64,000 bases of DNA from Sediminicola luteus (GCF_002514735.1 NZ_KZ300476.1:787872-851871), one strand, 5' to 3'. Positions 27,379 through 36,203 are shown, counted from the stretch's first letter. Notes: generated by a model not told the origin, from the sequence alone. Numbers and translations: made by a program.

Positions 27379-27477
27379 TCTCAGTGTAGCTCTGCGTCTT
27401 CTCAGCTTGCCTCTGTGTAACTTGAGCCATATAAATTGTTGCACAGAGTTTCACAGAGTAGCTCAGAGTACCACAGC
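27379..27477. repeat. Inverted array of ~10-bp CTCTGTG units
   Basis: Left arm units such as CTCAGTGTAG, CTCTGCGTCT, CTCAGCTTGC, CTCTGTGTAA are answered on the right arm by reversed units TTGCACAGAG, TTTCACAGAG, TAGCTCAGAG, TACCACAG. The innermost pair (CTCTGTGTAAC with GTTGCACAGAG) matches at 10 of 11 positions around a ~20-bp A/T-rich loop. The 580-bp gap 27093-27675 otherwise contains the mdh terminator and no convincing gene. Confidence 0.6.
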
Positions 27478-27609
27478 ATGTTCAACTCTTGATTCACCTT
27501 ACTAACGATTTAATAACAGTACTTTACCCCTCACTCCCTGGAAGAGAAACGTCCCTATAGTTCCGATAATCGGGATTACACCTTAACTATCGGACACTTG
27601 TGATTATCC

Positions 27610-27653
27610 CTAAAAAGAACAACCCCCGAACGGCATGGCCATTCGGGGGTTGT
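27610..27653 (-). terminator. Intrinsic terminator of mdh
   Basis: ACAACCCCCGAA pairs perfectly with TTCGGGGGTTGT (27619-27653), with a further GGCCAT-type pairing in the loop; on the minus strand CTTTTTAG follows. It begins 23 bp past the mdh stop. Confidence 0.85.
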
Positions 27654-27675
27654 ATATTTCTATTTGGCTAAACGC

Positions 27676-28602
27676 CTACAATTCCAAAAGTCCGTTGGTC
27701 TTTTTAACCCCTTCGGCACTGGTGTGTAGCTTGGTCTTTTCGGCCTCGCTCAATTCGATCTCAACGATTTTCTCGATACCGTTCCTACCCAAGATCACGG
27801 GAACACCGATACATAGATCGTTCAAACCAAACTCGCCTTCCAACAAGGCAGAACATGGGAACATTTTCTTTTGATCGCAAGCAATGGCCTGTACCAAAGC
27901 GGAAACCGCGGCACCTGGCGCATACCAAGCCGAAGTACCCAATAATTTGGTAAGGGTAGCCCCACCTACTTTGGTATCTTCCATAACCTGGTTCAAACGT
28001 TCTTCGCTCAAGAATTCAGAAACCTTAACACTGTTACGGGTAGCATGGGCCGTTAAAGGAACCATACCTACATCTGAGTGTCCACCGATTACCATTCCGT
28101 CTACATCAGAGATAGGGGCTTCCAAAGCTTCGGCCAAACGGTACTTGAAACGGGCCGAATCCAGAGCACCACCCATTCCAATAATCTTGTTCTTAGGAAG
28201 ATCAATGGCTTTATGGGCCAAATAGGTCATGGTATCCATAGGGTTACTAACCACGATCAATATCACATTTGGCGATTCAGCTACCAAGCTTTCGGCTACC
28301 GACTTTACGATTCCGGCATTGATCCCGATCAACTCTTCGCGGGTCATACCTGGTTTTCTTGGAATACCAGAGGTAATAACGGCAATATCACTACCGGCCG
28401 TTTTAGAATAATCGTTGGTAACCCCTGTAATTTTCGTGTCGAACCCGTTTAAAGAGGCACACTGCATTAGATCCATGGCCTTTCCTTCGGCATATCCTTC
28501 CTTGATGTCCAACAAAACAACTTCAGAAGCAAAATCCTTGATGGCTATGTACTCTGCACAACTGGCGCCAACGGCACCGGCCCCTACTATGGTAACTTTC
28601 AT
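27676..28602 (-). CDS. mdh: Malate dehydrogenase
   Basis: TCA-cycle enzyme converting malate and NAD+ to oxaloacetate. The ATG at 28600-28602 gives MKVTIVGAGAVGASCAEYIA with the Rossmann GxGxxG at the N-terminus; a 25-residue extension in the open frame is not conserved-looking. The 308-residue protein belongs to the LDH-like MDH group. It shows VVLLDIKEG, TSGIPRKPGMTREELI (mobile loop with the substrate Arg), VVSNPMDTMTYL, the Arg of LDSARFKYRLAE and the catalytic His in GGHSDVGMVPL. Single gene with a -7 box upstream and a strong terminator. Confidence 0.95.
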   Translation of the reverse strand: MKVTIVGAGAVGASCAEYIAIKDFASEVVLLDIKEGYAEGKAMDLMQCASLNGFDTKITGVTNDYSKTAGSDIAVITSGIPRKPGMTREELIGINAGIVKSVAESLVAESPNVILIVVSNPMDTMTYLAHKAIDLPKNKIIGMGGALDSARFKYRLAEALEAPISDVDGMVIGGHSDVGMVPLTAHATRNSVKVSEFLSEERLNQVMEDTKVGGATLTKLLGTSAWYAPGAAVSALVQAIACDQKKMFPCSALLEGEFGLNDLCIGVPVILGRNGIEKIVEIELSEAEKTKLHTSAEGVKKTNGLLEL

Positions 28603-28634
28603 CTGTACGTATTTTAAAGTGTTATTACTAGCCC

Positions 28635-28642
28635 CAAAATTA
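28635..28642 (-). promoter_or_regulatory. -7 box of the mdh promoter
   Basis: TAATTTTG on the minus strand matches TAnnTTTG; it ends 32 bp before the mdh ATG. No TTG at the right -33 distance. The rest of the 311-bp divergent gap 28603-28913 shows an open but unconvincing frame upstream of the next gene and nothing else. Confidence 0.4.
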
Positions 28643-28913
28643 CTCAATTTAGCTTGAACCACCTTGGTAAAACACACTTATTAATAGCCCTTTAAAAAAA
28701 GCCCGATGTCTTTGCGAATTGTTAAAAAAAAGAGCCTTTCATCGAAAAATGGCCTTGAGGCATGCAGTTCATCGATTTCTTACAATAGCGCAAGAAAAAC
28801 TTCCGTTCTCCCAATCCCAAATCTTAGCATACACGAAACCCACAAAGGGATTACCTACCCCCTTTTCAGGCTTTATCGCTGGTGTTTCATGCTTGCTACA
28901 AAAACATAAGCGT

Positions 28914-29270
28914 GTGAAAAGGAGGCTATGGCTTTTAGCCGCAATGACGGTGATGCTGTTGATTAATTGTTCTGAAGTCCCCGAAAACAACGACCCTATT
29001 CTGGGCACTTGGCATAAGGAACTTTCGGATACAAGTATTCAAAAGCAGGAATGGATCTTTAACGATGTGTACCTAGGTAGATATACCGAATATGGCACTA
29101 AAGGGATTCTGTTTGAAACGGATTTTAAATGGGAGTTGAGCGAAACCGGATATACCTTAAGTTATCCCGGAACCGATAGACCCCCTATTTGGGTAACCTT
29201 AGAATCTTTGGAGTCGGGAAGTACCGCCCTAATGGCCTCGAAAACCATAGTGGCCATCCGATCGAACTGA
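28914..29270 (+). CDS. Small lipoprotein, GTG start
   Basis: Not recognised. The frame is open far upstream, but starting at the GTG at 28914 gives (M)KRRLWLLAAMTVMLLINCSE, a compact lipoprotein signal with Cys at 19. An internal ATG at 28944 would remove the basic n-region. The mature part is about 100 residues: DPILGTWHKELSD, QEWIFNDVYLGRYTEYGTKG, LFETDFKWELSETGYTLSY. This is a short all-beta pattern of the lipocalin-like kind (GTW motif at the first strand), common in Bacteroidota lipoproteins. Divergent from mdh and followed by a strong terminator. Confidence 0.6.
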   Translation: MKRRLWLLAAMTVMLLINCSEVPENNDPILGTWHKELSDTSIQKQEWIFNDVYLGRYTEYGTKGILFETDFKWELSETGYTLSYPGTDRPPIWVTLESLESGSTALMASKTIVAIRSN

Positions 29271-29291
29271 CAATAGCGCAGTAAAAAGTAT

Positions 29292-29326
29292 AAAAGTCGT
29301 CTGGAACTTCCGGACGACTTTTTTTA
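29292..29326 (+). terminator. Intrinsic terminator
   Basis: AAAGTCGTC pairs with GACGACTTT around a 12-nt region with a further partial pairing, followed by a T7 run. It lies 21 bp past the small lipoprotein gene. Confidence 0.85.
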
Positions 29327-29508
29327 TGCCACAATTTCAAATACAGAACGGAATGGACTGTACTTACTAGATTTATCGTGTCCGCACACTAAGGAGACCG
29401 CCATCCCCTAAAAAATAATACTGTGTTATTTTGACGCAGAAACAATTTTTACTATCTTTTCCCTCGAAAACAAACCCTTTAGGGCCATACTCGAAACATT
29501 CCTGCACT

Positions 29509-30102
29509 ATGAAATTTCACAAATCCACTGCGCTTTTTATCGCACTGCTCCTTTGTACGACCGTTGCTACCGCTCAAGAAACCGAAACTTTGTTCGACGG
29601 CTCCAACTTAGACGCTTGGCAACTGCCTACCGACACCGATCATTGGTCTATAGATAAAGGTGTACTTACCGCCAGAAATGACCCCGAACAAAAGGGATCC
29701 ATTCTATGGACAAAAAAGACCTATACCGATTTTGTGATCGAAACCGATTTTCTTTTCGGGCATGGTCGGGTAGATTCCGGGATATTCATCCGTACCGACC
29801 GCCAACAGATCCAATTGGGTAATTCGGGGTCTAAAAAGCGCGATATGACCGCCTCACCTTATATTCCAGGCAAAGGCTATCCGGTTGAGGCCGTTGGCGT
29901 TGAAAAGTTACTTAAACTGCGCGATTGGAACCATATTAAAATAGAGGCCAGAGGCAAACAATATGAAGTTTGGCTCAATGGTGAACTGGTACTTTCATTC
30001 CATTCCGAAGATGCCATTGAAAAAGGCCCAATAGGCTTACAGCTTCACCCCAAACGCGACATGTGCGTAAGCTTTAAGAATATTACCGTTACCGAACTCT
30101 AA
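29509..30102 (+). CDS. Secreted DUF1080 (3-keto-disaccharide hydrolase domain) protein
   Basis: The ATG at 29509 gives a signal peptide MKFHKSTALFIALLLCTTVA cut near ATAQE; a TTG start 26 codons upstream is less likely. The mature protein (~175 residues) is one DUF1080 domain (PF06439, concanavalin-like jelly roll): ETLFDGSNLDAWQLP, DHWSIDKGVLTARND, GSILWTKKTYTDFVIETDF, DSGIFIRTD, WNHIKIEARGKQYEVWLNG and GPIGLQLH. Members cleave 3-keto-glycosides made by Gfo/Idh/MocA oxidoreductases. Such an oxidoreductase gene follows 37 bp downstream, supporting that role here. The glycan is unknown. Confidence 0.88.
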   Translation: MKFHKSTALFIALLLCTTVATAQETETLFDGSNLDAWQLPTDTDHWSIDKGVLTARNDPEQKGSILWTKKTYTDFVIETDFLFGHGRVDSGIFIRTDRQQIQLGNSGSKKRDMTASPYIPGKGYPVEAVGVEKLLKLRDWNHIKIEARGKQYEVWLNGELVLSFHSEDAIEKGPIGLQLHPKRDMCVSFKNITVTEL

Positions 30103-30139
30103 ACAACCAAAATAATTCACTAAACGATTTATCCACATT

Positions 30140-31516
30140 ATGGAAGACAGAAGAAATTTTATCAAAAAAACCACCTTGGGTGCCACAGGGGTAGCCCTCG
30201 GGGCCACGGCATTCTCGGCCAAATCCTATGGAAATATCCTTGGGGCCAACGACCGTGTCGTACTTGGATCTATAGGTATCCGTGGCAGAGGAAAGGGATT
30301 AATGGATGCCTTTTCTAAAATGTATAGTAACGGAGTCGAGATTAAAACCCTTTGCGATGTAGACTCTTCCCTATTCGGAGAGCGTCTTAAAATCGCAGCG
30401 AACAACCAAAAAGGAAGAAAACCAGGCACCGAAACCGATATGCGTAAAGTTTTCGACGACAAGGATATCGATGCCGTAATTATCGCCACCCCAAATCATT
30501 GGCACGCCCTATCAACTATCTGGGCCTGCCAAGCCGGAAAAGATGTGTATGTAGAGAAACCTAGCTCGCATAATGTCTGGGAAGGTCGTAAAATGATCGA
30601 GGCCGCCCGTAAGTACAACCGTATCGTACAGGTCGGTTTCCAAAACCGCTCTATCAGTAATGTAATGCAGGCCATGGATTTCTTGCACAACGGCGGTATC
30701 GGTGAGGTATATATGGCCAAGGGAACTTGTTACAAACCAAGGGACTCGTTTGGTATTAGCCCAGACACCGCTCCACCGGCCCATCTCGATTATGACAAAT
30801 GGCTAGGCCCGGCGGCTTACCGTGCCTATAATGAAAAACGTGGCCATTATAATTGGCACTGGCATTGGAATACCGGAAACGGTGATACCGGTAACCAAGG
30901 CCCACACCAGTTCGATGTGGCCCGCTGGGGATTGAACAAAAACGAACACCCAATCAAGGTTCAGTCCATGGGCGGAATTTTCGGCATTGACCCAAGGGAA
31001 TGTTCCCAGGAGACCCCCAACACCCAAACCTCGGCCTTTGAATATGCCGATGGTAAAATATTGGAGTTCGAGACCCGTGGCCGTTATACCCCGGGGGAAA
31101 ACAGCCTTCAAAGCAAAATCGGTAATACCTTTTTTGGAACCGAAGGGTATCTCGAATTGAACGGCTCTACCTGGAAAGCCTTTAAAAAACGTGATAAAGA
31201 ACCTTTTGCCGGTTCTGGTATGGCCGAAGGTGCTGCCGTTGGTGGTGATACTTCATTTAGAAAAGCTCCGGATAGTAAAGGTCATTTCGGGAACTTTATA
31301 GATGGGGTGCGTTCCGGTAGCCGTTTTGACCTGAATTGTGATGTGGAAGAAGGCCATATGTCGACCGTATTGCCATTGATCGCCAATATCGCATACCGTT
31401 TGGGGGAAACCTTAAAATTCAATGGGGAGTTCGAACAATTTATCGATAATGAGGCGGCCGATCTAATGCTTACACGTAAGTACCGCTATCCGTATGTGGT
31501 ACCGGAAAATGTGTAA
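30140..31516 (+). CDS. Tat-exported Gfo/Idh/MocA oxidoreductase
   Basis: A 458-residue NAD(P)-dependent sugar oxidoreductase expected in the periplasm. The N-terminus EDRRNFIKKTTLGATGVALG is a twin-arginine signal (RRNFIKK). The Rossmann part starts at VVLGSIGIRGRGKGLM and includes DIDAVIIATPNHWHA and the EKP motif in VYVEKPSSHNV. The C-terminal Gfo/Idh domain has GDTGNQGPHQFDVARWGL. Exported members with an intact cofactor site usually hold a tightly bound nucleotide. Next to DUF1080 it is likely to oxidise a glycoside at C3 (inference from known pairs). It follows DUF1080 by 37 bp, so they are probably co-transcribed. Confidence 0.9.
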   Translation: MEDRRNFIKKTTLGATGVALGATAFSAKSYGNILGANDRVVLGSIGIRGRGKGLMDAFSKMYSNGVEIKTLCDVDSSLFGERLKIAANNQKGRKPGTETDMRKVFDDKDIDAVIIATPNHWHALSTIWACQAGKDVYVEKPSSHNVWEGRKMIEAARKYNRIVQVGFQNRSISNVMQAMDFLHNGGIGEVYMAKGTCYKPRDSFGISPDTAPPAHLDYDKWLGPAAYRAYNEKRGHYNWHWHWNTGNGDTGNQGPHQFDVARWGLNKNEHPIKVQSMGGIFGIDPRECSQETPNTQTSAFEYADGKILEFETRGRYTPGENSLQSKIGNTFFGTEGYLELNGSTWKAFKKRDKEPFAGSGMAEGAAVGGDTSFRKAPDSKGHFGNFIDGVRSGSRFDLNCDVEEGHMSTVLPLIANIAYRLGETLKFNGEFEQFIDNEAADLMLTRKYRYPYVVPENV

Positions 31517-31620
31517 CACAAACAACTTTGAGTCCACAATCATGGTATTTTCTCAGTCTCTAAATGCAAATACCTGATAAAAAAGACTAAAGCAAATCAG
31601 TTAGTAACGTGATTTTTATA

Positions 31621-31661
31621 AACGGGAGTTGTTCCTAAACGGTTTCAGCTCCCGTTCTTTA
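31621..31661 (+). terminator. Terminator or leader hairpin before the sulfatase
   Basis: AACGGGAG pairs with CTCCCGTT across an 18-20-nt loop, then CTTT. It lies 105 bp after the oxidoreductase stop and only 10 bp before the sulfatase ATG. It could end the upstream transcript or be part of the sulfatase leader. Confidence 0.5.
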
Positions 31662-31670
31662 ATACGATTT

Positions 31671-33062
31671 ATGAAAAATAATCTTCTCCTATTAGCCCTA
31701 CTTCTAACACTCGGCCTTGGTGCCCAAAACCAAAAAACGGAACGACCAAATATTATCTTGGTCATGGTAGACGATCTGGGTTACGGTGATTTGGGTAGCT
31801 ACGGACAAAAAGTGATCCAAACGCCCCATCTGGATCAAATGGCCCTCGAAGGGCTTCGTTTTACCCAGTTTTATGCAGGATCGCCGGTTTGTGCCCCTTC
31901 GCGATCCGTGCTAATGACCGGACTCCATACCGGACATACGACAGTTAGGGGAAATACAGGTATAGGTGGCGTACGCGGACTTGGCGGAGCCAAGGGTCGT
32001 ATTCCGTTAAAAGCGGACGACCTTACCCTAGCCCAAATTTTAAAACAACAAGGCTACCATACGGCCATGACCGGGAAATGGGGTCTGGGCGAACCCAACA
32101 CTACTGGCCTGCCCAATGACCATGGTTTTGACGATTGGTTCGGTTTTTTAAACCAACGTAGGGCCCATCATCACTATACCGATTATTTATGGCGAAACCG
32201 AGAGCGGGTAGATATTCCCCACAGCAAAAAACATGACCCCGCCTATTATTCCCATAATCTTTTTACCGGCTTTGCCTTAGATTATTTGGCCAAAAGGAAA
32301 AAAGACGGAAAACCCTTTTTCTTGTATGTTCCCTATTTGTTACCGCATGCGGAATACGAAATCCCTGAAATACACCCAGACTATGTCAACGAAGATTGGA
32401 CCTATGACGAAAAAGTACATGCTTCCATGGTACGCTTAATCGATTCGGATATGGGGAAAATCCGTAAAAAACTGGAAGCGCTGGGCATGACCGAAAACAC
32501 CTTGATCCTATTTACCTCCGACAATGGCGCCGCATTACGCTGGGAGGGTCGTTTTGATAGTTCGGGGCCACTAAAAGGCCGGAAACGCGATGTGTACGAA
32601 GGAGGTATCCGCACTCCCCTATTGGCCGTGATGCCGGGCACCGTTCCCCAGGGAAAGGTCTCGGAATTCGTGGGCTACTTCCCCGACATTTTTCCCACCC
32701 TGGCCGAAATGGCAGGTGCCAAGGCCCCAAAAGGCTTGGATGGTATTCCGTTTACCTCAATTTTAGAAGGGAAAGATTTAAAACCTATAAAAAGGTCTCT
32801 GTATTGGGAGTTCCACGAACAAGGAGGCAAACAGGCCGTACGTTTGGGCAAATGGAAAGGGGTACGATTAGAAATTGACAAAAAAGGCTTTCATTCAGAC
32901 CTTGAACTCTACGATCTAGAAGCAGACTCTTCGGAAACCCATAATTTGGCCACAACCCATCTGAAAATGGTAAAACGTATACTGAAAATCATGAAAAAGG
33001 AACACCGGCTATCCACATCCTTTCCGTATCCGCATGAAAAAACTAAATTGAACACAAACTAG
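31671..33062 (+). CDS. Secreted family S1 sulfatase
   Basis: The ATG at 31671 gives a signal peptide (KNNLLLLALLLTLGLGAQ, cut near residue 19). The 463-residue protein is a formylglycine sulfatase: PNIILVMVDDLGYGDLG with metal Asp34 and Asp35, active-site VCAPSRSVLMTG with Cys74 to be converted to formylglycine, GKWGLGE, HADY-like region, and FTSDNGAA with the second metal-binding Asp-Asn. It removes sulfate esters from glycans or other substrates in the periplasm. The maturase is not in the window. The next oxidoreductase gene begins 4 bp after its stop, so the two are an operon. Confidence 0.93.
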   Translation: MKNNLLLLALLLTLGLGAQNQKTERPNIILVMVDDLGYGDLGSYGQKVIQTPHLDQMALEGLRFTQFYAGSPVCAPSRSVLMTGLHTGHTTVRGNTGIGGVRGLGGAKGRIPLKADDLTLAQILKQQGYHTAMTGKWGLGEPNTTGLPNDHGFDDWFGFLNQRRAHHHYTDYLWRNRERVDIPHSKKHDPAYYSHNLFTGFALDYLAKRKKDGKPFFLYVPYLLPHAEYEIPEIHPDYVNEDWTYDEKVHASMVRLIDSDMGKIRKKLEALGMTENTLILFTSDNGAALRWEGRFDSSGPLKGRKRDVYEGGIRTPLLAVMPGTVPQGKVSEFVGYFPDIFPTLAEMAGAKAPKGLDGIPFTSILEGKDLKPIKRSLYWEFHEQGGKQAVRLGKWKGVRLEIDKKGFHSDLELYDLEADSSETHNLATTHLKMVKRILKIMKKEHRLSTSFPYPHEKTKLNTN

Positions 33063-33066
33063 CGGC

Positions 33067-34104
33067 ATGACAAAAGAAACAAACCTCGGCTTTGGCGTTA
33101 TCGGACTCGGCAGTATCGCCAACCATCATATACAAGCCATTTTACATAGTTCGAACGCCCATTTGGTCGCTGTCTGCAGTCGAAATGAAGACAAACTGGC
33201 TCAGGCCGAAAAAGAGTTTGGCGTCTCCACCTATACCGACTTTACCGAAATGATGCAGCATCCGGAACTAGATGCGGTATGTATCTGTACCCCAAGCGGG
33301 TTCCACCTAGAACCCACTTTGACTGCCGCCCAGGCCGGGAAACATGTATTCGTAGAAAAACCCTTAGAGGTTAACTTGGATCGAAGCCTGCAAATGATCA
33401 CCGCCTGCGAAACTGCGGGTGTTCAATTGGAATGTGTTTTCCAAAACCGCTTCCAACCCGATTTCCTTAAAATGAAAAAAGCCCTAAACCAGGGTCAATT
33501 GGGCAAACTGGTTTTGGGCAATGCCTATATCAAATGGTTCCGCGACCAAGCCTACTACGACAGTACCGATTGGCGGGGTACCTTTAAGGGAGATGGCGGG
33601 GCAGCTTTGATAAACCAGTCGATACATACCATTGATTTGCTGCTTCAGCTCATGGGGCCCGTAAAGTCAGTTATAGGTAAAATTGCCACCGTGGCCCATG
33701 ATATAGAAGGCGAAGACTTGGGGTTAGGTATTCTAGAGTTTGAAAACGGGGCCTTGGGTACCATTGAAGGCAGTACGGCCATACACCAAGGCTATCCCGA
33801 GAAATTGGAAATACACGGCACCCTAGGCAACCTTATTTTAGAAGGTGGTCGCATTACCCAATGGCAAATCAAAGGACAAGAAGGAAACAGTAACGAAGCC
33901 CCAACCGAAACCGATTCTGGTAGCAGCGACCCCATGGCTATTGGCTATGGGTTACACCAAAAACAGTTGCAAGGTTTTGTAGACAGTATTTTAGATGGCT
34001 CAAAAGCTGAAGTAGACGGCCAGTCGGCCCTAGCTTCCATAAGGGTAATCCGAGCTATTTATGAATCGTCACAAAGCGGGAAACGGGTGGTTTTGGCCCC
34101 TTGA
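33067..34104 (+). CDS. Cytoplasmic Gfo/Idh/MocA oxidoreductase
   Basis: A 345-residue NAD(P)-dependent oxidoreductase without signal peptide, so it probably works in the cytosol on a sugar or inositol derivative. It has GFGVIGLGSIANHHIQAI at the N-terminus (Rossmann GxGxxA type), DAVCICTPSGFH, HVFVEKPLEV (the EKP Lys near 98), and GGAALINQSIHTIDLLLQLM with the His/Asp pair of the catalytic site. The start is 4 bp after the sulfatase stop. It differs from the Tat-exported homologue at 30140, so the island holds one enzyme on each side of the inner membrane. Confidence 0.92.
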   Translation: MTKETNLGFGVIGLGSIANHHIQAILHSSNAHLVAVCSRNEDKLAQAEKEFGVSTYTDFTEMMQHPELDAVCICTPSGFHLEPTLTAAQAGKHVFVEKPLEVNLDRSLQMITACETAGVQLECVFQNRFQPDFLKMKKALNQGQLGKLVLGNAYIKWFRDQAYYDSTDWRGTFKGDGGAALINQSIHTIDLLLQLMGPVKSVIGKIATVAHDIEGEDLGLGILEFENGALGTIEGSTAIHQGYPEKLEIHGTLGNLILEGGRITQWQIKGQEGNSNEAPTETDSGSSDPMAIGYGLHQKQLQGFVDSILDGSKAEVDGQSALASIRVIRAIYESSQSGKRVVLAP

Positions 34105-34120
34105 CCCCCCAAAAGGGATA
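34094..34120. repeat. C-run/G-run motif, second copy
   Basis: GGCCCCTTGACCCCCCAAAAGGG resembles the motif at 1352-1376, and again overlaps the end of a gene. The pairing of CCCC(T) with (A)GGG is similar. Confidence 0.4.
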
Positions 34121-34212
34121 TTGTTTAAGCTATAGAAAAATGCCCTCCTTTTGCGATTTAGTTACGTTGAACCTTCGTTTTCTCAGTCGCGCACTCCTTC
34201 GAAATGACAAAT

Positions 34213-34252
34213 GGGTATAAAAAAACGCCCTCGAGGGGCGTTTTTTCTTTCT
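34213..34252. terminator. Bidirectional terminator between the oxidoreductase and gyrB
   Basis: AAAAAACGCCC and GGGCGTTTTTT form a long stem with a TCGAG-type loop (34219-34246) with A/T runs on both sides, so it can serve both convergent genes. It lies 14 bp from the gyrB stop. Confidence 0.88.
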
Positions 34253-34265
34253 TATCCTACCTTAC

Positions 34266-36203
34266 TTACGCATCGATATTCGCGTATTTGGCGTTCTTTT
34301 CTATAAACTCCCTACGCGGTGGTACTTCATCTCCCATAAGCATAGAGAATGTACGATCCGATTCAGTGGCATTATCGATATCAATTCTTCGTAGTGTCCT
34401 GAATTCCGGATTCATGGTGGTATCCCATAATTGCTCGGCGTTCATCTCACCCAAACCTTTATATCGTTGGATATTTACGCTTCCGCCCATGTCTTCGGCA
34501 ATGGCATCACGCTCTTCATCGTTCCATGCATATCGTTTTTTGGCCCCTTTCTTCACTAAATATAAAGGAGGGGTTGCAATGTAGACATGACCATTTTCAA
34601 TAAGTTCACGCATGTATCTGAAAAAGAATGTCAATATCAGCGTTTCAATATGGCTACCATCGACATCGGCATCACACATAATCACTACCTTGTGATAACG
34701 CAGCTTATCCAAATTCAGAGCTTTACTATCTTCTTCGGTACCAATGGTTACCCCAAGGGCCGTATAAATATTTTTTATTTCCTCATTTTCGAAAACCTTG
34801 TGCTGCATGGCCTTCTCTACATTCAAAATCTTACCACGCAATGGTAAAATGGCTTGGAAATTACGGTCGCGCCCTTGTTTGGCGGTTCCACCAGCCGAAT
34901 CTCCCTCAACCAAGAAAACTTCACAATTTTCTGGATTCTGATCGGAACAATCGGACAGTTTTCCGGGTAAACCACCAATGCTCATTACGGTCTTTCGCTG
35001 TACCATTTCACGGGCCTTGGTAGCTGCATGACGGGCTTGGGCGGCTAAAATTACCTTTTGAACAATGCTCTTGGCATCGTCCGGATTCTCTTCCAAATAG
35101 TTGGTCAGCATTTCAGCTACGGCCTGACTTACGGCCGAAGACACCTCACGGTTACCTAATTTGGTCTTGGTCTGTCCCTCAAACTGAGGTTCTGCCACCT
35201 TAACCGAAACAATGGCCGTTAAACCTTCACGGAAATCATCACCCTGAACATCGAATTTCAACTTATCGAGCATACCCGAACTATCGGCATACTTTTTCAA
35301 GGTACCGGTCAGCCCCCTTCTAAAACCAGAAAGATGGGTACCACCTTCGTGGGTATTGATATTGTTTACATATGAATGGAGGTTCTCGGTATACGAGGTA
35401 TTGTAGATCATCGCTACCTCAACAGGTATACCATTTTTCTCGCCTTCCATAGAAACCACCTTTTGGATCAATGGCTCACGGTTGCCATCGAGGAACTTGA
35501 TAAATTCCTTCAAACCTTCCTCAGAGAAGAAAGTCTCACTGACAAACTCCCCTTTTTCGTCTTTTTCACGCTTATCGGTCATGCTTATGGTAACCCCCTT
35601 ATTCAGATAAGCCAACTCGCGCATACGATTGGCCAAGGTTTCATAACTATACTCCGTAGTTTGCGTAAAAATGGAATCGTCTGGCACAAAGGTTACGATG
35701 GTTCCGGTGATATCGGACTCGCCCACACTTTTTACCGGATAAAGGGATTTTCCCCTTTCGTATTCCTGCTCCCAGACCTTTCCATCGCGATGTACGGTGG
35801 CCTTTAAATGGTTCGAAAGGGCGTTTACACAAGAAACCCCTACCCCGTGCAAACCACCGGATACTTTATAGGAATCTTTATCGAACTTACCCCCGGCACC
35901 GATTTTGGTCATGACCACCTCTAGAGCCGAAACCCCTTCTTTTTTGTGGAGACCTACCGGAATACCTCGCCCGTTATCTTGTACGGTTATGGAATTATCT
36001 TCGTTAATGGTCACGCTTATGTTATCGCAATGCCCACCCATGGCCTCATCGATAGAGTTATCGACTACTTCATAGACCAAATGGTGAAGACCGCGTACAC
36101 CAACATCACCGATATACATTGACGGACGCATACGTACGTGCTCCATACCCTCCAGGGCCTGGATACTGTCCGCTGAATAATTTTTCTTAGCTTCTTCGCT
36201 CAT
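34266..36203 (-). CDS. gyrB: DNA gyrase subunit B
   Basis: ATPase subunit of the type II topoisomerase that adds negative supercoils. The 645-residue protein has the GHKL ATPase with VDNSIDEAMGGH, VQDNGRGIPVG, and GGLHGVGVSCVNALS. The transducer follows, then the TOPRIM domain with EVFLVEGDSAGG, PLRGKILNVEKA and CDADVDGSHI, and the C-terminal QRYKGLGEMNAEQLWDTTM. The sequence looks like GyrB rather than ParE, though I separate these only by overall pattern. gyrA is not in the window. Its 5' end faces the GDPD gene, with a -7 box 78 bp upstream. Confidence 0.95.
   Translation of the reverse strand: MSEEAKKNYSADSIQALEGMEHVRMRPSMYIGDVGVRGLHHLVYEVVDNSIDEAMGGHCDNISVTINEDNSITVQDNGRGIPVGLHKKEGVSALEVVMTKIGAGGKFDKDSYKVSGGLHGVGVSCVNALSNHLKATVHRDGKVWEQEYERGKSLYPVKSVGESDITGTIVTFVPDDSIFTQTTEYSYETLANRMRELAYLNKGVTISMTDKREKDEKGEFVSETFFSEEGLKEFIKFLDGNREPLIQKVVSMEGEKNGIPVEVAMIYNTSYTENLHSYVNNINTHEGGTHLSGFRRGLTGTLKKYADSSGMLDKLKFDVQGDDFREGLTAIVSVKVAEPQFEGQTKTKLGNREVSSAVSQAVAEMLTNYLEENPDDAKSIVQKVILAAQARHAATKAREMVQRKTVMSIGGLPGKLSDCSDQNPENCEVFLVEGDSAGGTAKQGRDRNFQAILPLRGKILNVEKAMQHKVFENEEIKNIYTALGVTIGTEEDSKALNLDKLRYHKVVIMCDADVDGSHIETLILTFFFRYMRELIENGHVYIATPPLYLVKKGAKKRYAWNDEERDAIAEDMGGSVNIQRYKGLGEMNAEQLWDTTMNPEFRTLRRIDIDNATESDRTFSMLMGDEVPPRREFIEKNAKYANIDA

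Noticed and set aside
27379-27477. The decamer array as a CRISPR
   Set aside because: Units are about 10 bp, without unique spacers of 25-40 bp, and no cas gene is present.
28719-28913. The 65-codon upstream extension of the small lipoprotein
   Set aside because: It would start with TTG and bury the lipoprotein signal; the GTG at 28914 is better.
29509-34104. The carbohydrate island as a classical polysaccharide utilisation locus
   Set aside because: No SusC/SusD pair, glycoside hydrolase or dedicated regulator is present.
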